Of a DNA stretch of 12,322 bases, positions 1 to 7,500 are shown in pieces; within the stretch, counting starts at the first letter, position 1, and each line of letters begins with the position of its first letter. A model generated the notes under the pieces. The model was not told the origin of the DNA and did no database searches. It saw only the letters and a program-made list of their open reading frames with translations. Source of the DNA: CAYWTX01 sp964461295 (lineage in GTDB: Bacteria > Planctomycetota > Phycisphaerae > SM23-33); assembly GCA_964461295.1 (NCBI GenBank), contig CAYWTX010000621.1, forward strand, positions 1 through 12,322, written 5' to 3'. Both the position numbers and the translations under genes were made by a program.

Positions 1-89
1 ATCACCTTCAATCGATCTCGATCTCGCCGACTCATCTCGATCCGGTCTCCATCCCTGTTCATCCGCCTTCCTTTCATCCTTTGGGGAAA

Positions 90-139
90 GCGGACATTCT
101 TACTGGGCAGGAACCGGACATTACTACTGGGCTATGACA
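90..139 (+). repeat. Tandem terminal repeats of an IS-like element (left boundary)
   Basis: Two near-identical units lie 24 bp apart: GCGGACATTCTTACTGGGCA at 90-109 and CCGGACATTACTACTGGGCT at 114-133. They are followed by ATGACA ending at 139. The same pair, inverted, lies at 12095-12146, where the outer end reads TGTCA. A TGTCA-type tip followed by repeated internal blocks is what the ends of IS21-like elements (and some related DDE elements) look like. The family assignment is from memory and uncertain. The simplest reading is that an insertion sequence lies to the left of the window and ends near 139. No transposase is visible in bases 1-89. Confidence 0.6.
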
Positions 140-191
140 CGTCGCCGCTTCGCGCTATGCTCAACCCGCCGGTTCGTCTATCCTATCTGGC

Positions 192-198
192 GAAAGGA
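192..198 (+). promoter_or_regulatory. Shine-Dalgarno site of the YhfC-like gene
   Basis: GAAAGGA lies 8 nt upstream of the ATG at 207. It supports this start, because none of the other in-frame options begins a signal peptide. Confidence 0.6.
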
Positions 199-206
199 CT
201 CGACCT

Positions 207-1352
207 ATGCGAGCGTTGCCATTCATTGCCTTCGTGGCGGCCATCGTCTTCGCGGCCGCGGCGCAGCCGGCGGCGGCCGACCTGCTCGATGCGTCCGGCC
301 GCTTCGGCACGGACGCCAACGCGTCCACTTTCCCTTTGCGGGTGGATCGCCCCGGTCGTGTCACCGTGTCCGTCACGGCCGGCCTGTCGCAGGGAAAGGT
401 TGCGGTCCGGCTGCTCGATGGCAATGGTAAGGTGCTGTTCGACGTCGCGGGCACGCGGATGTCCGTGAAGCAAGGCGCCCATGTCCAGCCGGGGAAGTAC
501 CAGGTCGAAGTGGTTCCACGCGGCGCCATCGGCACGTGGAACGTGAAGGTGAGCGAGCCGCAGGAGGCAAACTACGCCGGCCTATGGCAGGCGCTGCTGA
601 TCAGCGGGGCGGGCATGCTGCTGGCGGCATTGGTCGCCGCCGTGCTGGGCTGGCGGCTGAGCAAGGCCCCGTGGTGGTGGCTGGCCGTGGGCGCGGGGAT
701 CTGGACGGCGGCCGTGGCGGTGAAGTTCGTGCTGGCGGCCCTGCTGAATGGGCCCGTGCTGGGATCGCTTGAGGGCAACCTGCCGCGCGCGGGCTACCTC
801 GCCGCTGGCAGCGCCTACATCGGCCTGCTCAGCGGCGTGACGGAGATCGGGTTCACGTTCGTCCTGGGGTTGCTGTGGCGGCGGACGGCGGCAAGTTGGC
901 GCAGCGCCGCGGCGATCGGCGCGGGCGCCGGCGCGTTCGAGGCGGGGCTGATGGCACTGGGCCCGCTGGGCGCCGCCGCGATGATCCTGTCGCACGCGCC
1001 GCAGGCCCAGGAGGTCCTGGCCGCGATGCAGCAGTCGATGGCCAACACGCCGATGGGGTGGCTGGCCGGCCCCGTCGAAAGGGTGCTGGCGATCAGTTGT
1101 CACGTCGGCACGCGAATGCTCGCCCTGCTGGCCGTGGCGACCGGCCGCTGGCGCTGGCTGGCGGCGGGCTTCGTCCTCTTCAGCGGCTTGGATGCCGTGG
1201 CCGGATACGCGTACATCTCGGGCTTCGTCGCCCGCGGCAACATGTGGTGGATGGAGCTCGCCCTCGTGCCCTTCGCGATCCTGAGCCTGGCGGCGATCCC
1301 GCTGTGCGCGCGACGGTGGCGGGCGGCGCCTGCTCCATCGCTCGCGACATAG
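207..1352 (+). CDS. Exported beta-domain plus seven-TM protein, YhfC-like (putative glutamic intramembrane protease family)
   Basis: The 381-residue protein has a signal peptide at about 1-24 (ends AAAQPAAA, cleavage near A24). An extracytoplasmic beta-rich domain at about 27-118 has alternating hydrophobic strands and resembles pre-peptidase C-terminal-type domains. About seven membrane segments run from 127 to 368. The membrane part matches the layout of the YhfC family (PF10086): G-V-T-E at 210-213, a GAGAGAFEA block at 238-246 with E245, then ERVLAISCH at 291-299 with E291, R292 and H299. From memory, family members usually carry EE-x3-R in the first block, a His in the second and a late His. 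Here these read TE-x3-F, Ala, and SGLD at 326-329, so catalysis is doubtful. The start is supported by GAAAGGA at 192-198, 8 nt before ATG. The gene ends 4 bp from the convergent Nif3 stop. It could be an inactive protease or a membrane sensor. The family call is moderately secure, the activity is not. Confidence 0.7.
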   Translation: MRALPFIAFVAAIVFAAAAQPAAADLLDASGRFGTDANASTFPLRVDRPGRVTVSVTAGLSQGKVAVRLLDGNGKVLFDVAGTRMSVKQGAHVQPGKYQVEVVPRGAIGTWNVKVSEPQEANYAGLWQALLISGAGMLLAALVAAVLGWRLSKAPWWWLAVGAGIWTAAVAVKFVLAALLNGPVLGSLEGNLPRAGYLAAGSAYIGLLSGVTEIGFTFVLGLLWRRTAASWRSAAAIGAGAGAFEAGLMALGPLGAAAMILSHAPQAQEVLAAMQQSMANTPMGWLAGPVERVLAISCHVGTRMLALLAVATGRWRWLAAGFVLFSGLDAVAGYAYISGFVARGNMWWMELALVPFAILSLAAIPLCARRWRAAPAPSLAT

Positions 1353-1356
1353 CTCG

Positions 1357-2478
1357 TTACACCACCTCGTACGGGTCGTGATCGCGGGCGGCGAGGGCGA
1401 ACTTCGCCTTCGGCAGCTTCGCCGCCAGGCGCTTCGCCAGCGAGACCAGCACCAGGCGCTCCGAATTGCCGTGGCCCACGCACAGCACGGCCAGGCCCGC
1501 CGCCGCGGCCGAGAGGGCTTCGTGGTGGTTCATCTCGCCGGTGACGAAGAACGTCGCCCCGGCCGCCAGGGCGTCGCGCCAGGCCGAGCCGCCCGAACCG
1601 GCGCAGCACGCCGCCGTCGAGACGATCTTGCCCATGCCGTCGGCGCGGCGATACCCGTGCCTCGGAGCCGCCAGCAGCGCCTTGCCGCCGCCCGTCGCCT
1701 TCTTCAGGCGGTTCACCAGTGCTTGCACCGTCGCGGCTTGACGCAGCTTGCCGATCCGCCCGTTGCCCGCGCCGGCCGACAGGCTCAGAAGCGGGTAGAC
1801 GTCGATGGCCGGCTCCTCGTAGCTGTGAACCCCGCGGATGGCCCCAAGCACGGCCGCCAGCTTCGCGCGCGGGCAGACCACCTCCAGGCGGATCTCCTCG
1901 GCGGCCTCGTGTCGGCCGGAGCGGCCGACCGCCGGATGCGCGCCCTCGCCGCCGCGGAACGAGCCGATGCCGTGGCTGAAAAACGCGCACTCGCTGTAGT
2001 TGCCGATGCGTCCCGCGCCGGCCGCGAAGGCCGCCTCCGCCACGTGCATGAGGTTCTCCCCCTGGGCGAAGACGACGAGCTTGGCCTGCCCCTCGCGCCA
2101 AGACGGTTGCAGCGGGCGGCGATCGCCCAGGCCCATCGCGTCGGCCAGGGCGTCGTTCGTGCCCCCCACGGCAGAGTCCAGGTTCGTGTGCGCAGCGTAG
2201 ACCGCGATGCCGCTCCTGGCGGCGGCGTACACGACGGGAGCGGCCCCGGCCGTCACACGCGCGATGGGCTTGAAGATCGGCGGGTGGTGGGCGATGATGA
2301 GCTGCGCGCGGGCCTTGGCGGCCTCGGCCAGCACGTCCTCGGTCACGTCGATGCACAGCACCACGCTTCGCACGCTCGCGCCAGCGTCGCCGATGAGCAG
2401 CCCGACGTTGTCCCAACTCTCCGCCAGTTCCGGCGGGGCCATCAACTCCATTGCGCGTATGACTTCCGAAATGGTCAT
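1357..2478 (-). CDS. Nif3-like dinuclear metal-centre protein (DUF34/YqfO type with inserted PII-like domain)
   Basis: The 373-residue protein opens with MTISEVIRAMELMAPPELAE and SWDNVGLLIG, the standard Nif3 N terminus. The metal ligands known from E. coli YbgI are all present: H64-H65 in AHHPPIFKP, D101 in HTNLDSAVGGTND, and H336 and E340 in VGHGNSER. Residues about 130-232 (QAKLVVFAQGENLM to EEPAIDVYPL) form the inserted PII/CutA-like domain found in longer members, so the length of ~370 is normal. These proteins form hexameric toroids that bind two metals. Their biochemical role is unsettled, and the database name GTP cyclohydrolase I type 2 is not well supported. The start at 2478 has AAAGGAG at the right distance. 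An in-frame ATG at 2604 would add 42 low-complexity residues and overlap the aminotransferase stop as ATGA. I prefer 2478. The gene is the second of a two-gene unit. Confidence 0.93.
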   Translation of the reverse strand: MTISEVIRAMELMAPPELAESWDNVGLLIGDAGASVRSVVLCIDVTEDVLAEAAKARAQLIIAHHPPIFKPIARVTAGAAPVVYAAARSGIAVYAAHTNLDSAVGGTNDALADAMGLGDRRPLQPSWREGQAKLVVFAQGENLMHVAEAAFAAGAGRIGNYSECAFFSHGIGSFRGGEGAHPAVGRSGRHEAAEEIRLEVVCPRAKLAAVLGAIRGVHSYEEPAIDVYPLLSLSAGAGNGRIGKLRQAATVQALVNRLKKATGGGKALLAAPRHGYRRADGMGKIVSTAACCAGSGGSAWRDALAAGATFFVTGEMNHHEALSAAAAGLAVLCVGHGNSERLVLVSLAKRLAAKLPKAKFALAARDHDPYEVV

Positions 2479-2600
2479 GGGGTCTCCTTTGCAGTTGCCT
2501 CGGCACGGCATACTTGGAGAAACAGCCGAGGAGGAGGACGAGGACGAGCCGAGACGCCGGCCGGGTTGCGTTTCGTCCTCGTTGTCGTCCTTCGTCGTCG
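2479..2600 (-). other. Low-complexity GAC/GAG-rich spacer between the two operon genes
   Basis: The spacer is built of GAC/GAG/TCC-type triplets. CGAGGACGA at 2539-2547 is the reverse complement of TCGTCCTCG at 2573-2581, with CCGGCCGG at 2557-2564 in the loop, so a hairpin could form in the mRNA. Read in the Nif3 frame it would give a run of seven serines. It may be an intercistronic spacer or an unusual N-terminal extension. I favour a spacer. Confidence 0.5.
2484..2490 (-). promoter_or_regulatory. Shine-Dalgarno site deciding the Nif3-like start
   Basis: The minus strand reads AAAGGAG five bases before the ATG at 2478. This favours 2478 over the upstream in-frame ATG at 2604, which has no comparable site. 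Confidence 0.65.
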
Positions 2601-3464
2601 TCATCGGTCGTTTCCCTTCGCGCACTCGCGGTCCAGCAGTTCCGCGTACGCCGACATGATCCTCAACGTCACCGGCCCGGGCTTCTCCTCGCCCACCGCG
2701 TGTTTCTCGATCCGCGCCACCGGGCGGATGCCCGCCACCGACGAGCTGAGGAACACTTCCTCGGCCGCCAGCATCGCCTTGACGTCCAACGGGGCGTCGT
2801 CGCGGCAGGCGAGGCCCAGCGGCCCGCACAACTCGATGACGGCCGAGCGAACCGTGCCCGGCAGGATGGGCGTGTCCAGCGGCGGCGTGAAGACCTGCCC
2901 GCCGCACACCAGGAACACGCTGGAGAAGCACGCCTCGGCCAGGCGCCCGTCGGGCGTGTACCACAGCGCCTCCGCCGCCCCGCGGCTGGCCGCGTCCTGC
3001 ATCGCCAGCAGCCGCGGCAGGTAGCAGCCGGTCTTGTGTCCGCACGTGGGGTCGCCCACCGCCTGGCGATACGGCGAGAGCGTCACCATCACGCCCTTGG
3101 CGTACCACTCCGCGGGGTGCCGCGGCATGGCCTCGGCCGTGATGATCGTCGTGGGCTTCTCGGCGTGCACGCCGCCCGGCGTGAGCGTGATGCGGATCCG
3201 GGCCTCGGCGAGGGCGTTGGCGGCGAGAAGGTCGGCCACGCCGGCGGCCAGACTCTCCGGCGTGGCGTCGGTGCGCAGGCCCAGATGGGCGACGGTGGCG
3301 AACAGCCGCCGCAGGTGCCGGTCGAGACGGAACGCACGGCCGTTGTGGGCTCGAAGGGTCTCAAAGACGCTGGCGCCGTGGAGCAACCCCGCATCGGAGG
3401 CGTCCAGCTTCGCCTCGCCCTCGAGCACAACGCGGCCGTTGATGTAGACGTTGTTCTCAGCCAT
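2601..3464 (-). CDS. Class IV PLP-dependent aminotransferase (branched-chain aminotransferase / aminodeoxychorismate lyase-like)
   Basis: The 287-residue, fold-type IV PLP enzyme starts MAENNVYINGRVVLEGEAKL. The family block DAGLLHGASVFETLRAHNG spans 24-42, followed by FRLDRHLRRL. K144 in GHKTGCYL is the expected Schiff-base lysine. E177 in LAEACFSSVF corresponds to the Glu that contacts the pyridine nitrogen, LPGTVRSA at 201-208 is the phosphate-binding loop, and EEVFLSSSVAGIRPV at 235-249 is the second phosphate-side motif. Length and motifs fit both aminodeoxychorismate lyase (PabC, p-aminobenzoate for folate) and branched-chain or D-amino-acid aminotransferases. The sequence alone does not separate them, so I give no symbol. 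It is the first gene of the unit with the Nif3-like gene. There is no Shine-Dalgarno, and a promoter lies almost on the start codon. Confidence 0.9.
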   Translation of the reverse strand: MAENNVYINGRVVLEGEAKLDASDAGLLHGASVFETLRAHNGRAFRLDRHLRRLFATVAHLGLRTDATPESLAAGVADLLAANALAEARIRITLTPGGVHAEKPTTIITAEAMPRHPAEWYAKGVMVTLSPYRQAVGDPTCGHKTGCYLPRLLAMQDAASRGAAEALWYTPDGRLAEACFSSVFLVCGGQVFTPPLDTPILPGTVRSAVIELCGPLGLACRDDAPLDVKAMLAAEEVFLSSSVAGIRPVARIEKHAVGEEKPGPVTLRIMSAYAELLDRECAKGNDR

Positions 3465-3472
3465 GCACGGAG

Positions 3473-3501
3473 AGTGTAGCAGCCGGTCGTTGAGGTGACC
3501 A
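3473..3501 (-). promoter_or_regulatory. Putative promoter of the aminotransferase-Nif3 unit, leaderless geometry
   Basis: On the minus strand, TGGTCA (3501-3496, 4 of 6 matches to the sigma70 -35) is followed after 17 bp by TACACT (3478-3473, 5 of 6 matches to TATAAT). Only 8 bases separate the -10 box from the ATG at 3464. Transcription would therefore begin at or within a base or two of the start codon, which fits the missing Shine-Dalgarno site. This is a prediction only. Confidence 0.45.
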
Positions 3502-3721
3502 GCCCCCTTGGCGCCGCCGGCGCCTGGCTACCAGATGGGGTTGCCCGGACGCTTACGAAGAACCGCATGGTGTCCCAGGATGGGCCCCCGATGCCGCATC
3601 GGTTGAACCAACGCCGGAACTGAAGCGGCGAGACCGACACCCCGGCCGGTGGTCAACCCCGTGGGAGGCGTGCTTGCGGTGCGCCAGACGTTGTGTTCGC
3701 CCGAAGCATCGCGCAACAGAG

Positions 3722-3740
3722 CCGTGCCGTGTCGGCACGG
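3722..3740. repeat. Perfect 8-bp hairpin palindrome
   Basis: CCGTGCCG and CGGCACGG flank a three-base TGT loop. No T-run follows on either strand, so it does not look like an intrinsic terminator. It may be part of a dispersed palindromic repeat. Confidence 0.5.
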
Positions 3741-3823
3741 TCGGGTGCGAATGAGGGACCGCCTGCGCCCGCGGACGCGGCGGAACCGGCCGGCGATTGT
3801 GAATGAGACGCGCAAGCAACTTC

Positions 3824-3859
3824 GTCCCTCTTCGCCCGGAAGGGGCGGTCAGGATCCAG
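3824..3859 (-). repeat. 36-bp dispersed repeat, copy 1 (inverted relative to copy 2)
   Basis: The minus strand here reads CTGGATCCTGACCGCCCC and continues to GAAGAGGGAC. It matches 4171-4206 on the plus strand at 34 of 36 positions. The core CGCCC-TTCC-GGGCG is itself a hairpin. Beyond the 36 bp, similarity fades, although GCTTxxGCG and TTCACAA-like blocks persist on the minus strand toward 3797, suggesting a decayed, shorter copy of the same module. Confidence 0.75.
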
Positions 3860-4013
3860 TCCGAAGTTCTTCTCCATGATCCCGGACAATCCGGTAGAGT
3901 CGAGACGTGGCGCGGTGGCGACAGGATCGGGGAGTAGCCGTTTGCCGGCGGCTTTCGCTTGCCTGCCGGTGCCTCGTTCCGATCCATGGCTCCGTCTCCA
4001 CGTCCCGCTCATC

Positions 4014-4046
<33 letters not shown>

Positions 4047-4056
4047 GCCCAGCCGT

Positions 4057-4241
4057 GTCAGAGTTTGTGAAAGAACTGGATCTCGCAGGTTTGTCCGCGC
4101 TGGACGCTTTCTGTCGCCCCTTCGGGGCTCCATGCTTAATTGCTTGTGTACCGGGGGCTTACGCCCCCGGCTGAATCCTGATCGCCCCTTCCGGGCGAAG
4201 AGGGACAAGGCCGCTTCTGCGATTCTTCCACAAGCTCTGAC
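4057..4241 (-). repeat. 185-bp palindromic module with 19-bp inverted ends and nested hairpins (probable intron domain IV)
   Basis: The ends are inverted copies. 4057-4075 reads GTCAGAGTTTGTGAAAGAA, and the complement of 4223-4241 reads GTCAGAGCTTGTGGAAGAA, matching at 17 of 19 positions. In RNA that is one mismatch and one G-U pair. TCGCAG and TTGTCC blocks are also shared further in. Three hairpins lie inside: GCCCC-TTC-GGGGC (4116-4128), CCGGGGGC-TTAC-GCCCCCGG (4151-4170, perfect 8-bp stem), and TCGCCC/GGGCGA (4182-4198). It directly abuts the linker to domain V, the place of domain IV. It contains repeat copy 2 (4171-4206). It could alternatively be a MITE-like insertion. Confidence 0.65.
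4171..4206 (+). repeat. 36-bp dispersed repeat, copy 2
   Basis: CTGAATCCTGATCGCCCC continuing to GAAGAGGGAC, 34 of 36 identical to the minus strand of 3824-3859. It lies inside the palindromic module, covering its third hairpin. Confidence 0.75.
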
Positions 4242-4542
4242 GTCCCCGCCGTCGCGGCCGGCCCGAAGACGGCACGCGCCAACCGCAAATGACTCCCCGG
4301 CCGCACGCGGCCGCGATGTGCCACCACAACCAATCCCACAGAGGCACGGCTCACCGCGGCGGTCAGACCTGCGACAGTCGTCCTCTTCCGTCTCCTTGCT
4401 CGTCAGGCGCCCTCCCCACGTCGACAAGAGCCATTCGGTTGTCAATCGCTGCATGCTTCAGTCCGCGATTGGTCACCAGAACGGCAGAACAGGTTCCCCA
4501 CGAAGGCTAATGGACCAGCAGACAGTGCTCGTTGCGGGTTCA
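4242..4542 (-). other. Gene-free stretch upstream of the intron module, downstream of the DUF4091 gene
   Basis: No convincing protein gene on either strand. One clear hairpin is CAATCGC (4443-4449) with GCGATTG (4465-4471) and a 15-nt loop. CCGGCCGCACGCGGCCG near 4298-4313 is another GC palindrome. On the minus strand this interval would have to hold intron domains I-III if the intron were complete. I cannot identify a GUGYG 5' end or exon-binding sites with confidence. No intrinsic terminator is visible after the DUF4091 stop. Confidence 0.4.
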
Positions 4543-7500
4543 TCAACGTGGCGGAGTCTCCCACTTGGCGTCGGTCGTCACGCCGGCGAGTTCCGCGGCG
4601 GCCGCTTGCTGTCCTGCCACGTAGAGCGGCCAATCGAACTGTAGTTCGTGCTGACTCATGTACGCCCCGCCCGCCGCCACCCGGCGGCCCAGTTCATCCA
4701 GCAGCGTCCGATACCGCACGCGCCGCTCCTCCGGCAGTTTCATGTACGCCCGGATGATGCCCAAACGCACCTCCATGTCCTGCACGCCTTCCCGCAGCAT
4801 CTGGAAGCGGATCGTCGGGACCGCCCCATGCGGGCCGGGGACGGTCAGCGCGTTGGTGTGCGAGAAGAACGACGTGGCCCGCGGCTTGTCGCGTTGCCCC
4901 GCCATCCAGAAATCCAGACCGATGCGGCCCATCAGGCCCGACTGCTGCGGCAGTGTGCGGAAGAGGAAAGGCGGGGAGTACTCCTGATGTTGCCATCGCT
5001 TCGTGGGCAGTTCGACGAAGTCGTTGGGATTGGCCAGGCGTTCTTCGAGTCTGGCGGCCGGCTGGACGAAGCAGAAAGACAGCCACATCCATTCCTTCAG
5101 TCCGATTTCGCCTCCCCCCGACGCAATCAGCTTGCCGTCCTTGGGTCCGGGGTCGCCACTGAAGTGACACAGGAAATTCCAGCGCGCATAGGGAACCCAC
5201 TGTTTGAAAAGGTCCACGGTCTTCCGCCCCGGCCGCTGGTCGCCGCCGAGACCCAACATGACGATCCGTTCCGACCAGCCGCGCTTGAGCACCAGCGCGC
5301 GGACGCCGTCCACCAGCGGCTTCCAGAACTGCTCGCTGCCTGGGTCGCCGATCACCGGCACGGCCTGCTCGGCCGTTGCTCCCGTCTTCGGATCCCAGAC
5401 GATCACGCGCGGAGGCGTGAACTTGGCATTCTCCTGCGTCTTATTCAGGTAGACCTTCGGGTCGAAGTTCTCGTACGCGCCCGCGAACTCCTTGGTGGAG
5501 TCCATGCTCCAGATGTACAGGCTGATCGCCTGGGGAGGGGCGCAGTGCTTCGTGTACGCGTCCAGGTACTTCTCCAGGATCGAGTAGTCCGGCTTCAGTC
5601 CCTGCTCTGTTTTCACCCAGCGGATCATCGGTTGCAGGTTGAAGTTGTATCCGGTCTTTCCCCGCCCGCCAACCTGTCCCAGGATCACCGGCACGTGGAT
5701 CACGTCGTTGCCCACCTGCCCCATGAGCTCGAGCGACTTCTCCAGCAGAGCAAGGTGCTTCGGCGACCACGGCTCCACGTTGTACTGCATCGCGATGGTG
5801 TCCGGCGATGTCATCACGCCGATGGTCGACGTGAAGTCACGGGCATCGGGCACGGCGGCCCCGCTGACCAGCACCTGCACCGGTACGGCGAACGCCTGCC
5901 CGTTGGCCTGCAGCGCCAGCGTGGCTGCGTACCACCCCGGCGCCTGGTTCTTCGGCGCCTGCACGATCAACCAGACCGGTATCGTGCGGGCCCCGTTGGG
6001 GGCTTCGGACATGAGGGCGTCGCAGTAGTGCACGCCGGAATGCTGTGCCGCATAGCGGACCCGCACGGCTTGCGCCGGGATGGTCGCCCCCCCGGGGCCT
6101 GTCAGGACGCCGACCGTGGCGGACACGCCGCGCAGCCCCTCGGGGTCGGACAGCACCGTCTGCCCGCTGCCCACCCCGTTGCGGGGCACGGTCATCCGGA
6201 TGGGCAGCACGGGGTCAAACGGGTTTCCCTGTTGTACGCCCCTGATCGGCAAGCCGCGGGCCCACAATATCGCCTGGAAGAAGCCGCGCCGAACCAGCGA
6301 CCGCGGCGAAAGGGCATCCGTGATCTGCTCCTCGGCCGCGGCGCTCCAGAGATGGACGCCTTTGGCGGCCTCCGGATACGGGATGACGCCGGCGCCGCTC
6401 TCGCTGGTCACCTCGACGCGCTGCACCCCCAGATGTGCCCACCCGCGGTCGGCCTGAAGCGGCCCGGCCAGCGGCGCCCGACGGAGCCCGATCGCCAGCA
6501 CGTTGCGCCCCTTGACCAGGACCTGCCGCGGCACGGCGACCGTGAACGTGCGCACCCGCTGCTGATACCGAGCCAGCCACTTCGCCTCCGGCGGCGTCGT
6601 CAACTGCGGCACCGGCAGCGGCGTCGTCCCGTCCTCCATCGTGTAGGCCGCGATCGGGTAGTCCTCGGCCGGCGTCAGTGGGGCGATCGCCCCCCGCGGA
6701 ACAAACCCCCGCCCGATCTCCTCGCCGTTGACGTAGACAACCCCGCCGCCCAGGCACGTGACGGCCACTTGCAGGTCGCCGGCCCGCGCCGGGTCCGCCA
6801 CTCCGAAGCTCGTGCGCAGGTAAAGCAGCGTCGCCCAACTGCCCCTGGCGTTCGTCGGCGAGCCGTAATCGCCCCCCAGGAGATCCACCAGGTCATCCCG
6901 GTCATAGCGAGCCCAGGAGCGATCGTCGAATGCCGCGCCGGCCCAGTCCGCGGGCGGCTGAGACGTGAACCGCCCCTCCGCCACGCCCGGATTGGCCGGG
7001 TCGAAGGGAGCATACTGGGCCGCGCCACGCCCCTGTGCGAACCATTGGAGCTTCTCTCCCGTACGCTGAAGGTTCGGCCCCTGCACCAGGTACGCCCGCC
7101 ACGGGGTCTGCGCGGACAGGATCGGTGCGAGCAGCCCCCGCATTCCCGCTTCGGTCCCCGGCTTGACCACGACCGGACCCTTGCGCCGCTTCTCGATGCC
7201 GAACACGGCCGAATACGTCCCGGCCCTGTCATTGCCATCCAGCGACGCCTTCAACTTGATCGAACCTTCGATCGGCTGCCCGTGCGCGGGCGTCCATTGG
7301 TCCGGCACGATCGTGATGCCAACTTCGCCCTCCAGATTCGTTCCGTCGAATGCCAGCCTGGCGGCGTCCACCGGATGCTGCCCGCGGTTGTACCCGCTGG
7401 CGGAGGCGGGCAGCGCCGTCAGCGTCTTGGCCTTGCGGTCCACGTTGAAAGCCAGTCCCAGGCGCGTGTCCGGCTTCAACGCGTCCTGAAGCCACGCCAC

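Larger units (their letters stand above)
1..206. other. Left-edge non-coding stretch
   Basis: Apart from the tandem repeat units, I see no gene here. Bases 1-60 carry a loose repetition of ATCTCGAT (around 14-30 and 33-41). The stretch from 1 past 180 stays open in frame 1, but the translation is Arg/Ser/Leu-rich and unlike a protein. A TATCCT at 179-184 could be a weak -10 box for the gene starting at 207, but no good -35 sits upstream of it. Confidence 0.4.
3465..3893. other. Gene-free stretch with palindromes, downstream of the intron remnant
   Basis: I find no credible protein gene. The open frames here are Arg/Pro-rich shadows with no start signals and no recognisable motifs. Visible structure includes GGCGCC-GCC-GGCGCC at 3510-3524, the hairpin at 3722-3740 and the inverted 36-bp repeat copy at 3824-3859 (both listed separately). 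On the minus strand this is what would be the 3' exon side of the group II intron remnant. Confidence 0.5.

Noticed and set aside
1353..1356. 4-bp gap between convergent stops as a bidirectional terminator
   Set aside because: There is no room for a hairpin outside the coding ends and none is visible within them. It is simply tight packing.
1378..3479. Long plus-strand frames opposite the Nif3 and aminotransferase genes
   Set aside because: Their compositions are shadow-like, while the minus strand shows complete catalytic and metal-binding motifs.
4057..4241. CRISPR array or tRNA/rRNA gene
   Set aside because: The repeats are inverted, not direct with regular spacers, and no tRNA cloverleaf with a T-loop or anticodon arm could be built. 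No array or rRNA is visible elsewhere.
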